64,000 nucleotides of DNA, from positions 1 through 64,000 of the forward strand of contig JAENZP010000006.1 in assembly GCA_016841205.1 (NCBI GenBank), given 5' to 3'. Below, piece by piece: positions 1 through 9,996 of this stretch. Source of the stretch: Desulfoscipio geothermicus. GTDB taxonomy: Bacteria; Bacillota; Desulfotomaculia; Desulfotomaculales; Desulfallaceae. Made by a program: the position numbers and the translations under genes. Every line of letters starts with the position of its first letter. Positions within the stretch are counted from its first letter, which is position 1. The notes under the pieces were generated by a model. That model had not been told where the DNA came from and searched no databases. It saw only the letters and a list, made by a program, of their open reading frames with translations.

Positions 1-57
1 CTCTTTGCACTGTTTAGTTTTCAAGGACCTACTAAATCCCGTCGCTCATTGGCGACG
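1..57 (-). other. Probable 5' leader of an rRNA operon (rRNA gene itself outside the window)
   Basis: Read on the minus strand, this stretch follows two strong promoters and contains a 6-bp hairpin (40-45 with 52-57) and then TCCTTGAAAACTAAACAG, which resembles the conserved segment preceding 16S or 23S rRNA in Firmicutes. No 16S sequence is present before the edge. In Bacillus subtilis an rrn operon follows gyrA in the same place and orientation, which supports the reading. It could instead be a leader of another stable RNA. Inference from context plus a remembered motif. Confidence 0.55.
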
Positions 58-63
58 TTTTTT

Positions 64-92
64 ATTATATTGTTTAAGATTAATGATGTCAA
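64..92 (-). promoter_or_regulatory. Consensus sigma-A promoter P2 reading leftward
   Basis: On the minus strand a perfect TTGACA (92-87) is followed after 17 bases by a perfect TATAAT (69-64). Transcription would start near position 57, just before the small hairpin of the putative rRNA leader. Twelve of twelve consensus bases with optimal spacing is rare outside stable-RNA promoters. Confidence 0.8.
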
Positions 93-155
93 TATAAAAT
101 TTATCTTTATAATCTTTTATATGGTTCTTTTACCAATTCCATAAAAACCTTTACT

Positions 156-185
156 AATATAGCACAACCATTATTCTTCTGTCAA
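156..185 (-). promoter_or_regulatory. Sigma-A promoter P1 reading leftward
   Basis: On the minus strand TTGACA (185-180) is followed after 18 bases by TATATT (161-156), one mismatch from consensus. It lies about 93 bp upstream of P2, giving the tandem P1/P2 arrangement typical of Bacillus rrn operons. It starts just beyond the gyrA stop hairpin. Confidence 0.7.
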
Positions 186-203
186 CAACGCTATAGTTTA
201 AAC

Positions 204-229
204 AGCGGGGAAGATTAATCTTCCCCGCT
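204..229 (-). terminator. Hairpin over the gyrA stop codon, probable gyrA terminator
   Basis: A perfect 11-bp GC-rich stem (204-214 with 219-229) has a 4-base TTAA loop. The gyrA TAA stop at 217-215 lies in the loop, so the last codons form one arm. The following U-tract on the minus strand is weak (GTTTAAAC), so termination may be incomplete or the hairpin may mainly protect the 3' end. Confidence 0.6.
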
Positions 230-2641
230 AACTACTTTAGCTACTGCCACAACATGATCACCTTCACCCAATTTCATTAACATTACTCCCTGGGTAATCC
301 GACCAAACAAAGATATATCATCGGCTTTAATACGGATCATTATACCATCCGCGCTAATCATTAGCACTTCATCCTCAGGTTTGATAACCTGCAATGATAC
401 AACAAGACCATTTCGCTCAGTACATTTGATATTTATTATTCCTTTACCGCCCCGTGATTGTATTCTGTACTCATTAATTTTGGTTCGTTTACCATATCCT
501 TTACTGGTTACTACCAGTAATTCCGAATCTTCACGTACTAAATCCATAGACACAACTTTATCTTGATCATTTAAAGAAATTCCCTTTACACCTCTACTAA
601 CCCTACCTGTAGAACGTACATCTTCTTCAGAAAATCTTATAGCTAAACCATTTTGAGTACCAATAATAACTTCCACTGTGCCATCGGTAAATAAAGCATT
701 GACTAATGCATCCCCGTCATCCAGGTTAAGAGCTTTTATACCGTCACGCTTGGTATGGCCATATTCACTAAGAGGTGTTTTTTTAATAATACCACGCCGT
801 GTACCCATTAGCAGGTAGAAGTTATTATCAAATTCCCTGATAGGTATAACCGTAGTAATATATTCGTCTTTTTCTATATAAAGCAAATTAACAATAGCAG
901 TACCCCGGGCATGGCGACTTGACTCGGGAATCTCGTACCCTTTTAACCTATACACTTTACCCTTATTGGTAAAAAATAAAAAGTAATGATGTGTTGTGGC
1001 TATAAATAAATGACGTAAAAAATCATCATCCTTGATACCCATAGCATTAATGCCACGTCCGCCCCTTCGCTGACTGCGGTATGTATCCAATGGCATTCTT
1101 TTTATATAACCTTGATTGGTAATGACGATTACCACGTCCTCTTCGGGAATCAGGTCATCATCTTCGAAATCAGTGCTTTCATTGGAAATAATTGTACGAC
1201 GTTTATCTCCGTATTTATTTTTAATAGCTAATATTTCCTCTTTGATTATAGCTAAAACCATTTTTTCATCTGCTAAAATAGAACGGTAATACTCTATCTT
1301 CTTAATCAACTCTTTGTACTCAGCCTCTAACTTTTCCCTTTCCAGACCTGTTAAACGATGTAAGCGCATATCCAAGATTGCCTGAGCCTGGTTTTCGGAA
1401 AGATCAAATCTTTTTGTTAATCCTTCCCGGGCTATTTCAACGCTTTTGGAACCACGAATAATTTTAATTACCTCATCAATGTTAGCTAATGCTATTCGTA
1501 ATCCCTCTACAATGTGTGCCCTTTCTTCTGCCTTGCGTAAATCAAACTTAGTACGGCGAACAATTATATCCTTCTGATGTTCAAGATAATGGGATAATAT
1601 TTCCTTTAAGTTTAAAGTTTTAGGTTCGCCATTAACCAATGCTAACATAATAATACCAAAAGTATCTTGCATTTGAGTATGCTTATATAGTTGGTTTAAA
1701 ATCACCTTAGGATTAGCGTCCCGGCGTAATTCAATCACAATACGCATGCCGTGCCGGTCCGATTCATCTCTTAAATCAGATATACCATCAATTTTTTTAT
1801 CTTTTACCAACTCGGCAATTTTTTCAATTAAACGTGCTTTATTTACTTGATAGGGTAACTCGGAAACAATTATGCTGGTTTTTTTACCATTTTCTTCAAT
1901 ATCGGCCTTAGCTCTAACCTTTACTGTACCCCTGCCGGTTTTATATGCCGAACGTATACCCTCCCGACCCATAATAGTAGCACCGGTGGGGAAATCCGGG
2001 CCATTGATATATTTCATTAAGTCAGCGATATCCATTTGTGGATTATCTATAAGCATAACCAAACCATCAATAATCTCGGTCAGGTTATGTGGAGGGATAT
2101 TAGTGGCCATACCCACAGCAATACCGGCTGAACCGTTGACAAGTAAATTAGGAAAACGGGAGGGAAGAATAACCGGTTCCTTTCCGCTTTCATCATAATT
2201 GGGAATAAAATCAACTGTTTCTTTATCAATATCAGCCAACATTTCGATGGTTATTTTAGATAAACGAGCTTCAGTATAACGCATGGCCGCAGGCGCGTCC
2301 CCATCTACTGATCCGAAGTTACCGTGTCCATCTATCAGGGGATAGCGGGAAGCAAAATCTTGGGCCAATCTTACCAAGGTGTCATAAATAGCAGAGTCAC
2401 CGTGGGGATGATACTTAGCCATTACTTCACCCACTATATATGCTGACTTACGGTGTGGTTTATCAGGTGTTACACCAAGCGTATGCATAGCATAAAGAAT
2501 TCGGCGGTGTACAGGTTTCAAGCCATCCCTTACATCAGGTAAGGCTCTTCCTACAATTACGCTCATCGCGTAATCTAGATAAGAATGTTTCATTTCTTCG
2601 TTAATATCAATGGGAATAACTTTTCCGGTCAAAGCAGGCAA
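215..2641 (-). CDS. gyrA: DNA gyrase subunit A
   Basis: Breakage-reunion subunit of DNA gyrase, which with GyrB introduces negative supercoils using ATP. The 808-residue length is normal. The N-terminal winged-helix/tower domain carries the catalytic tyrosine in AAMRYTEARL (Y122). The quinolone-resistance region reads HGDSAIYD (Ser83, Asp87), i.e. the sensitive-type residues. The C-terminal beta-pinwheel has the GyrA box QRRGGRG. The start is TTG, preceded by GAGGTGAATTGTA. It lies 140 bp downstream of gyrB in the same direction, as in Bacillus. The stop codon sits inside a hairpin. Confidence 0.98.
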   Translation of the reverse strand: MPALTGKVIPIDINEEMKHSYLDYAMSVIVGRALPDVRDGLKPVHRRILYAMHTLGVTPDKPHRKSAYIVGEVMAKYHPHGDSAIYDTLVRLAQDFASRYPLIDGHGNFGSVDGDAPAAMRYTEARLSKITIEMLADIDKETVDFIPNYDESGKEPVILPSRFPNLLVNGSAGIAVGMATNIPPHNLTEIIDGLVMLIDNPQMDIADLMKYINGPDFPTGATIMGREGIRSAYKTGRGTVKVRAKADIEENGKKTSIIVSELPYQVNKARLIEKIAELVKDKKIDGISDLRDESDRHGMRIVIELRRDANPKVILNQLYKHTQMQDTFGIIMLALVNGEPKTLNLKEILSHYLEHQKDIIVRRTKFDLRKAEERAHIVEGLRIALANIDEVIKIIRGSKSVEIAREGLTKRFDLSENQAQAILDMRLHRLTGLEREKLEAEYKELIKKIEYYRSILADEKMVLAIIKEEILAIKNKYGDKRRTIISNESTDFEDDDLIPEEDVVIVITNQGYIKRMPLDTYRSQRRGGRGINAMGIKDDDFLRHLFIATTHHYFLFFTNKGKVYRLKGYEIPESSRHARGTAIVNLLYIEKDEYITTVIPIREFDNNFYLLMGTRRGIIKKTPLSEYGHTKRDGIKALNLDDGDALVNALFTDGTVEVIIGTQNGLAIRFSEEDVRSTGRVSRGVKGISLNDQDKVVSMDLVREDSELLVVTSKGYGKRTKINEYRIQSRGGKGIINIKCTERNGLVVSLQVIKPEDEVLMISADGIMIRIKADDISLFGRITQGVMLMKLGEGDHVVAVAKVVSGED

Positions 2642-2781
2642 TACAATTCACCTCAGAATTAAATAAAATTACATGTTATTTAATATAATTTCCTTATTTA
2701 TCCATGACAATACCATGACAAGGACCTCTGTTTTATTTTAAAAAGCGGGATTTAATTCCCTCCAGATTTATATAAACCAAC

Positions 2782-4698
<1,917 letters not shown>

Positions 4699-4721
4699 CT
4701 ACTTTAAAAATTAAAGATAAT

Positions 4722-4955
4722 TTATAATGATCGTTTTTTGAGTGTAGTGCAAGAAATTGGTGATAAATATATTTCGTTACCAGTTATAACGTAGGTTTTT
4801 TCTTTACCTGGATCTGATACATTTACAATAAAACCTTCATCTCGCGCCATATCTAAAAATTCACGGGTTATAGCAGAAGACTGGGATCTTATATCTAAAA
4901 TAGCTACTATATCCTTTTTAGGAATAATAACATCTTTGCCCAGGTGTAAAAACAA
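4722..4955 (-). CDS. remB: RemB/YaaB-type extracellular matrix regulator (DUF370)
   Basis: A 77-residue protein of the DUF370 family beginning MFLHLGKDVIIPKKDIVAI, the form found between recF and gyrB in Firmicutes. RemA/RemB proteins in Bacillus are DNA-binding regulators of biofilm matrix genes; the role here is inferred from that family. The start is TTG with GGGAGG upstream. The gene directly abuts recF (one base after its stop), so it is probably co-transcribed with dnaN-recF. Confidence 0.85.
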   Translation of the reverse strand: MFLHLGKDVIIPKKDIVAILDIRSQSSAITREFLDMARDEGFIVNVSDPGKEKTYVITGNEIYLSPISCTTLKKRSL

Positions 4956-6053
4956 TCAAATAACCTCCCTCAACATACCGTTATTAATTAAGTATACCCT
5001 ATTGGCATACTTGCTAATTTTACCCACTGGTGCCGTTGTTGTAATAAAGGACTGGATATGGTTGCTAATTAGCTTTAACAGGTATTGCTGTCGCTGCTCG
5101 TCCAATTCCATAAGTACGTCGTCTAATAATAAAATGGGGTATTCACCATTTTCGTTATAAAATAAATTAATTTGGGCAGTTTTTAGTGCTAAAACAATAG
5201 ATCGTATTTGACCTTGGGAAGCATAATAACGAGCATCCTTATTATTAATTAAAAAAATTATATCATCCCGGTGAGGGCCAAAAATAGTTTGTTTTTTATA
5301 TACTTCTTCTCTTTGCCTGATTTTTCCTTCAGACATAAATTCTAGAATAATTTGTTCAACATCTATTTTATCGGTTATTCTCAATGTTGATAAATATTTC
5401 ATTTCCAACTCTTCAAGGCCACCTGTAATACATGCGTATGTTTTCCGAACTAGCGGTATATATTTCTTCAAAAGTTTAATTCGTCCTGCCAATACCTTGG
5501 CACCATATTGATAAAACGATTCATCCCAAATTTGAAATGAATCGTTATGTCTTTCACCGGTACGTAATAGGTTGTTTCTTTGTTCCACCACCCTGCGATA
5601 TTGTATTAAATTTCGCAAATAGAGGGGTTCAATAATACCAATATCATGATCTATAAAATCACGTTTTACCGATGGTGGGCCATTGATAATTTGAAGGTCA
5701 TCCGGCTTGAACAAAACAATACCGGAATGCCCTGGTAAAAATTTACGCTTTTCTTCAGAACCATTAATAAATAATTTTTTCACATTATCCTGGTTAATGT
5801 ATATTGATATATCCATATCAATATTATTTAATTGATAAGTTGCTTTAATAGATGCATCTCTACTTTGCCAATTAACAACGTCACTGGCTTTTTTGCGAAA
5901 TGAATGACCCAATCCGCTAAAAAAAATAGATTCCAGCAGATTAGTTTTTCCCTGAGCATTAAATCCGGTAATAAAATTAATACCTGAATGTGGTTCCCAA
6001 TGCAATGTATTATAGTTACGAAAATTATTAATACTGATACTCTTTAAAATCAA
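4956..6053 (-). CDS. recF: DNA replication and repair protein RecF
   Basis: SMC-like ATPase that binds gapped DNA and helps load RecA. The 365 residues begin MILKSISINNFRNY, typical of RecF. The Walker A motif is GFNAQGKTNLLES (around residue 34), and the C-terminal ILLLDDVLMELDEQRQ forms the Walker B/D-loop region. Start TTG lies immediately after the stop of the S4 gene, with GGAGG just upstream. This dnaN-S4-recF-remB-gyrB order is the classical origin arrangement. Confidence 0.97.
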   Translation of the reverse strand: MILKSISINNFRNYNTLHWEPHSGINFITGFNAQGKTNLLESIFFSGLGHSFRKKASDVVNWQSRDASIKATYQLNNIDMDISIYINQDNVKKLFINGSEEKRKFLPGHSGIVLFKPDDLQIINGPPSVKRDFIDHDIGIIEPLYLRNLIQYRRVVEQRNNLLRTGERHNDSFQIWDESFYQYGAKVLAGRIKLLKKYIPLVRKTYACITGGLEELEMKYLSTLRITDKIDVEQIILEFMSEGKIRQREEVYKKQTIFGPHRDDIIFLINNKDARYYASQGQIRSIVLALKTAQINLFYNENGEYPILLLDDVLMELDEQRQQYLLKLISNHIQSFITTTAPVGKISKYANRVYLINNGMLREVI

Positions 6054-6281
6054 TCATGAGTCCTCCGTTTGAGAAACTACCAAAAATGAGCCCATATTTT
6101 CCACTTCAACCAAGTCACCATCTTTTAGTTTACGAGACCTGCGATTTTCAGGTACACTATTAACCCGCACCATGTTATTTAAAATATAATACTTACTTTG
6201 TCCCCCAGTTGAAGCAACACGGCACCATTTTAAAAACTGATCAAGTTTTATTTCGTTATTAATAAAAATTTTATTAACCAC
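6054..6281 (-). CDS. yaaA: S4-domain RNA-binding protein (YaaA/RlbA-like)
   Basis: A small S4-like RNA-binding protein between dnaN and recF. The recognisable core runs from VNKIFINNEIKLDQFLKWC to the C-terminal KLKDGDLVEVEN strand. An ATG-initiated reading 19 residues longer exists, but it would start inside dnaN. A GTG at 6281 lies 5 bp after the dnaN stop with CAGGG upstream and gives a 75-residue protein of the normal size. Its Bacillus relative has been linked to ribosome assembly; the role here is by homology. Confidence 0.85.
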   Translation of the reverse strand: MVNKIFINNEIKLDQFLKWCRVASTGGQSKYYILNNMVRVNSVPENRRSRKLKDGDLVEVENMGSFLVVSQTEDS

Positions 6282-6285
6282 ATTA

Positions 6286-7395
6286 TCAACCCTGAGATAC
6301 GGCCGGTACAAGGATGGAAAAGTATCTATCATCGCCAACAGGTTTAAATAGAGACGGACTGTCCTGACCGCTTAATTTTATAATAACTTCTTCGCTATCA
6401 ATTGACTTTAAAACATCTATAAAAAATCGCACATTAAAACCAACATCCAAAGGATCTCCTGAAAAATTAGACTCTAGCTCTTCTCTTATTCGACCGGTTT
6501 CAGTAAAAAAGTAAATCATCATCCCGTTAGGCTTAAAGTTTATATTAAAAACATTTCTCTTTGTATTAACCAATAAGGAAGCCCTCTCAGCAGCGTCTAA
6601 TAGTTTACTTACTGATGTTCTTACTTCACAAATATAATTTTCAGGAACAACTATTCTATAATCAGGAAACTGACCGGCAATAAGGCGGGACATTAAACAG
6701 ATATTATCAATTACAAAAAATACCTTATTTTCTGTAACATAAATATAAAGGCTGTCATCTATTGGCTCTAATATTTTAAATAGCTCATTAAGAGTTTTAC
6801 CAGGTACGGTAATATTTATTAATTCATCTGGTGGCGTTTCTAAGTGTTCTTCACATAAGGCTAACCTTCGTGTATCTGTGGCAACCATGGAAAGTAAACC
6901 ATTTTGATTAACCCGGATATTAACTCCAGTAAAAATAGGTCGGTGTTCTTCGGTAGAAACAGCAAAAATAACATGTTTAATCATATTTCTAAAAAGGTCT
7001 TGTTTTATTATTAAACTGGGTTTATCTGGAAAAGAAGGAAATATGGGAAATTCGTCAGACGGATAGCCGTTCAATACTACTTCTGAGTCACCATATATAA
7101 ATGTTGTAGTATTACTAGATATATCGCACTTAATATTAATGTCTATATCTGGCAATCTGGTAAATAAGCTTGATACATATTTTGCAGGTATTGCAGTAGC
7201 CCCACTAATAATAGTAGTTACGGGCATGGTGCAGCGAATGCCAAATTCAAGGTCAGTGGAAGATAAAAATAGCATATTGTCCTTACTTTCAAAATGCAAG
7301 CAAGAAAGTAATGGCATAGGACTGCGTTGAGCAACTGCTTTTTGAGAAATTTGTACAAGAGTATTTAATTTTTCCCTGGGAGCAATAAAATGCAT
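6286..7395 (-). CDS. dnaN: DNA polymerase III beta sliding clamp
   Basis: Ring-shaped processivity clamp that tethers Pol III to DNA. It has three repeated clamp folds and a typical C-terminus (FKPVGDDRYFSILVPAV). I place the start at ATG 7395 (MHFIAPREKL) because AAGGTGG lies 5 bases upstream; the GTG three codons earlier falls inside that ribosome-binding site. The resulting 369 residues match the family. It follows dnaA in the same direction after 128 bp. Confidence 0.97.
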   Translation of the reverse strand: MHFIAPREKLNTLVQISQKAVAQRSPMPLLSCLHFESKDNMLFLSSTDLEFGIRCTMPVTTIISGATAIPAKYVSSLFTRLPDIDINIKCDISSNTTTFIYGDSEVVLNGYPSDEFPIFPSFPDKPSLIIKQDLFRNMIKHVIFAVSTEEHRPIFTGVNIRVNQNGLLSMVATDTRRLALCEEHLETPPDELINITVPGKTLNELFKILEPIDDSLYIYVTENKVFFVIDNICLMSRLIAGQFPDYRIVVPENYICEVRTSVSKLLDAAERASLLVNTKRNVFNINFKPNGMMIYFFTETGRIREELESNFSGDPLDVGFNVRFFIDVLKSIDSEEVIIKLSGQDSPSLFKPVGDDRYFSILVPAVSQG

Positions 7396-7452
7396 AATAA
7401 CCACCTTAATATAAATAAAATATAGTAATAATTATAGTAGTGATTGTGAAAT

Positions 7453-7461
7453 AGTGGATAA
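7453..7461 (-). promoter_or_regulatory. Isolated DnaA-box-like site between dnaA and dnaN
   Basis: The 9-mer AGTGGATAA differs by one base from TGTGGATAA, the complement of the consensus DnaA box TTATCCACA. Many Firmicutes have a second box cluster between dnaA and dnaN; here I see only this one clear candidate in the AT-rich 128-bp gap. Confidence 0.4.
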
Positions 7462-7523
7462 GTGTTTATAAACCAATAACTATACAGGTTAAGTTAGTTA
7501 ACAAGGTTGTTAATAATATAAAA

Positions 7524-8864
7524 TTAATTTTGTTTAATTTTATTAACTAAATCATGTATTGTATGTGAAATAGTAATATCGTTTGCTATCTCGGTGGCAA
7601 TTTTGTCATGGGCGTGCAGTACTGTTGTATGATCTTTTCCACCAAAATGATTACCTATTTTAGGTAAAGATTCTGTGGTTAATTCACGGCATAAGTACAT
7701 GGCAATTTGTCGTGGGTAAGCGACAGTCCTGGTTCTTTTTTTTGATATCATATCCTCAAGTTTTATATTAAAATAAAGGGCTACTTTTTGTTGTATTAGA
7801 TCAATGGTAATATCTACTGGTTTTTTATCAGGCAATATGTCTTTTAGTATTTCTGCAGCTTTGTCCTTATTTATTAATTCGTTATTTAGAGAGCTATAAG
7901 CGGTCACCCTTATCAAAGCGCCTTCCAACTCTCTAATGTTGGATTGAATACGATCTGCTATAAAGGTTATTACATCGTCGGATACAGTGAGATTCTCAAG
8001 TTGGGCTTTTTTTTGTAATATAGCAATTCTTGTTTCATAATCAGGTGGTTGAATATCAGTAATTAAACCCCATTCAAAGCGGGAGCGAAGCCTGTCCTCC
8101 AGGGTAGGAATTTCTTTTGGGGGACGATCACTGGAAATAATAATTTGTTTGTTTGCTTCATATAAGGTATTAAAAGTATGAAAGAATTCTTCCTGTGTTG
8201 CTTCTTTACCAGCTAAAAACTGAATATCATCAATTAGTAGAATATCAATATTACGGTAGATATTTTTAAATTCAACTGTCTTTTCCTCACGTATAGCTCT
8301 GATTAAGTTATTGGTAAATTTTTCTGATGTAACATAGGCAACAATATAATTATCATTATGGTTTTGTCTGGCATAGTGGCCTATTGCGTGCATTAAATGA
8401 GTTTTACCTAATCCAACACCACCATAAATAAATAAGGGATTATAACCTTTGGCCGGTGATTCAGCTACAGCAAGGCATGCGGCATGAGCAAATCTGTTAT
8501 TATTTCCTACTACATAGTTTTCAAAATTATATCTAGGATTAAGAATAGAATATTTTAAATTTCTTAATTCATCAACAAGCCCACTGATGTGTTCATTAAC
8601 TTGATGTATTTCATCTTCCAGAATAAATTGGACTGTAGTATTAGCTTTCGTTATATCCGAGATAACTTCTTTAAATAAGAGTGCATAATTATTATTGAGC
8701 CAATCCTTTGAAAATTGATCTGGTACTCCAACATAAAAAATATTATTTTTTATAGAAATTGGTTGCATGGTATTTATCCATGTTGAGTATGACTTGGGGG
8801 TCAGTCTATTTTTAAGTTGATTTATGGTTTTTTTCCAAATGGAATTTACATTATTAAAAGTCAA
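7524..8864 (-). CDS. dnaA: Chromosomal replication initiator DnaA
   Basis: AAA+ initiator that binds DnaA boxes and melts the origin. The 446 residues comprise domain I (1-85), a short linker, the AAA+ domain with Walker A GGVGLGKTH (148-156) and Walker B ILLIDDIQFL, and a C-terminal helix-turn-helix domain with the signature GGKDHTTVLHAHDKI. Start is TTG, after AGGGGGATC. Its leader contains a palindrome of two DnaA boxes, suggesting autoregulation. Confidence 0.98.
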   Translation of the reverse strand: MTFNNVNSIWKKTINQLKNRLTPKSYSTWINTMQPISIKNNIFYVGVPDQFSKDWLNNNYALLFKEVISDITKANTTVQFILEDEIHQVNEHISGLVDELRNLKYSILNPRYNFENYVVGNNNRFAHAACLAVAESPAKGYNPLFIYGGVGLGKTHLMHAIGHYARQNHNDNYIVAYVTSEKFTNNLIRAIREEKTVEFKNIYRNIDILLIDDIQFLAGKEATQEEFFHTFNTLYEANKQIIISSDRPPKEIPTLEDRLRSRFEWGLITDIQPPDYETRIAILQKKAQLENLTVSDDVITFIADRIQSNIRELEGALIRVTAYSSLNNELINKDKAAEILKDILPDKKPVDITIDLIQQKVALYFNIKLEDMISKKRTRTVAYPRQIAMYLCRELTTESLPKIGNHFGGKDHTTVLHAHDKIATEIANDITISHTIHDLVNKIKQN

Positions 8865-8909
8865 TTGTTGATCCCCCTAAAGGTAATAAAATTTTTTTAG
8901 TAATAATTT

Positions 8910-8950
8910 ACACACAGAATTATTCACAGGATGTGGATAATTCTGTGTGT
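8910..8950. repeat. Inverted repeat containing two convergent DnaA boxes
   Basis: Two 19-base arms (8910-8928 and 8932-8950) are complementary except for one pair and are separated by only GGA. Each arm contains a DnaA box: TTATTCACA (8920-8928, one mismatch) and TGTGGATAA (8932-8940, perfect, opposite strand). It lies between the dnaA promoter and the dnaA start, so it would also fold as an RNA hairpin in the dnaA leader. Confidence 0.85.
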
Positions 8951-8966
8951 CGCAAGGCTTGAGAAA

Positions 8967-8995
8967 ATGATACCAAAACTTATTAATCTATTCAA
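8967..8995 (-). promoter_or_regulatory. Probable dnaA promoter
   Basis: On the minus strand TTGAAT (8995-8990) is followed after 17 bases by TATCAT (8972-8967). That is 4/6 and 5/6 consensus matches with ideal spacing. Transcription would start around 8960, just before the DnaA-box palindrome. Confidence 0.6.
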
Positions 8996-9137
8996 TAAAA
9001 ATTGAACTTAAGATATTTTTATAAAAAAACAATATATGTAAATAATTTTATGGTTTTCACAATTTGCACAGGATGTTAATATAAATACTGTGCACTTCTA
9101 TTATATACTGTAATGAGTAATACTGTAAAAGCATTGC

Positions 9138-9167
9138 TTGACTCAAAATAAAGGCATATTATATAAT
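9138..9167 (+). promoter_or_regulatory. Promoter of the rpmH-rnpA operon
   Basis: TTGACT (9138-9143) and a perfect TATAAT (9162-9167) are separated by 18 bases, about 70 bp before rpmH. It fires away from the origin. Confidence 0.75.
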
Positions 9168-9235
9168 GATAACATACATCTAGTATTTTCCATATTTTTG
9201 GAAATTTATAAGCTTTAAAGGGGGACACTTACTTA

Positions 9236-9370
9236 ATGAAAAGGACTTATCAGCCAAAGAAAAGGCAAAGAAAAAAAGTACATGGCTTTTTAAAAAGAAT
9301 GTCAACTAAAGCGGGACAGAATATTATCAAGAGAAGAAGGCTAAAAGGGAGAAAAAAACTATCTGCGTAA
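9236..9370 (+). CDS. rpmH: 50S ribosomal protein L34
   Basis: A 44-residue, highly basic protein starting [18 protein letters not shown], the canonical L34 sequence, ending in a lysine/arginine-rich tail. The ATG follows AAAGGGGGACACTTACTTA. L34 is part of the large ribosomal subunit. It is the first gene of the rightward operon rpmH-rnpA-yidD-yidC-jag, directly beside the origin as in most bacteria. Confidence 0.97.
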   Translation: MKRTYQPKKRQRKKVHGFLKRMSTKAGQNIIKRRRLKGRKKLSA

Positions 9371-9418
9371 GGTCGCTTGATAAAGTGGCCTTTTCCTAAT
9401 GTATAAGGATAAATAATA

Positions 9419-9772
9419 ATGCGAAAGAAATTCTTAATTAAAAAAAACAGTGATTACCGTAAAGTATATAGTTGTGGTGTATCATTAGTAAATCGATATA
9501 TGGTAATATTTGTATTTAAAAATAACTTAGTTAACAAAAGATTTGGTTTTTCGGTAAGTAAGAAGATAGGTAAGGCTGTTAAAAGGAATTTTATACGAAG
9601 AAGATTCAAAGAAATATGTAGGTTAAAAGAAAACTGGTTTATTAATGGCTATGATTATATTTTTATTGCTCGTAAAGGAATAGATGGTATAAGTTATGAT
9701 TTATTAATGAGTAATATGGAAAAATTAGCATATAGAATAAGTAAGATAATAGTAGGGAAATTTAAAACATGA
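9419..9772 (+). CDS. rnpA: Ribonuclease P protein component
   Basis: Protein subunit of RNase P, which assists the catalytic RNA in removing tRNA 5' leaders. The 117-residue basic protein has the central motif [24 protein letters not shown], shown in halves here as [13 protein letters not shown] and [11 protein letters not shown], which includes the RNR helix contacting the RNA. It lies 48 bp after rpmH and overlaps yidD by 4 bases. Confidence 0.96.
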   Translation: MRKKFLIKKNSDYRKVYSCGVSLVNRYMVIFVFKNNLVNKRFGFSVSKKIGKAVKRNFIRRRFKEICRLKENWFINGYDYIFIARKGIDGISYDLLMSNMEKLAYRISKIIVGKFKT

Positions 9773-9978
9773 AGAAAATATTAATTTTTATCATACGCCT
9801 ATACCAGAAATATATTTCCCCGCTTAAAGGACCAAGGTGTAGGTTTTACCCTACCTGTTCGGAATATGCTGTACAAGCAATATTAAGGTATGGCGTATGG
9901 AAAGGTACAATCAAATCAATAATTAGGATATTAAAATGCCATCCTTTTCATCCTGGAGGATATGATCCGGTTAAATGA
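9769..9978 (+). CDS. yidD: Membrane protein insertion efficiency factor YidD
   Basis: A 69-residue protein with the family signature [22 protein letters not shown], split as [10 protein letters not shown] and [11 protein letters not shown], followed by the [12 protein letters not shown] ending. YidD is a small membrane-associated factor that assists YidC-dependent insertion. Its ATG overlaps the rnpA stop (ATGA), indicating translational coupling, and yidC follows 18 bp later. Confidence 0.95.
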   Translation: MKKILIFIIRLYQKYISPLKGPRCRFYPTCSEYAVQAILRYGVWKGTIKSIIRILKCHPFHPGGYDPVK

Positions 9979-9996
9979 TTTTTAGGAGGAGATGGT

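Larger units (their letters stand above)
8865..9235. other. oriC: Putative oriC (dnaA-rpmH intergenic region)
   Basis: A 371-bp AT-rich gap lies between the divergent dnaA (minus) and rpmH (plus) genes, the usual origin position in Firmicutes. Gene orientation switches here: genes to the left run minus and genes to the right run plus. It contains two convergent DnaA boxes in a long inverted repeat (8910-8950), a dnaA promoter, long A/T runs around 8996-9060 suitable for unwinding, and the rpmH promoter. Only two clear boxes are visible, so part of the origin may be in the dnaA-dnaN gap. Confidence 0.7.

Noticed and set aside
1872-2198. Plus-strand open frame within gyrA
   Set aside because: Antisense to a certain gene, low-complexity composition, and no RBS; a shadow frame.
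2739-2760. Terminator after gyrB
   Set aside because: Only a 4-bp GGGA/TCCC stem with a T run on the minus strand; too weak to list.
9040-9110. Additional DnaA boxes around TTTTCACAA and TTTGCACA
   Set aside because: Three or more mismatches from the consensus; not listed without a matrix scan.
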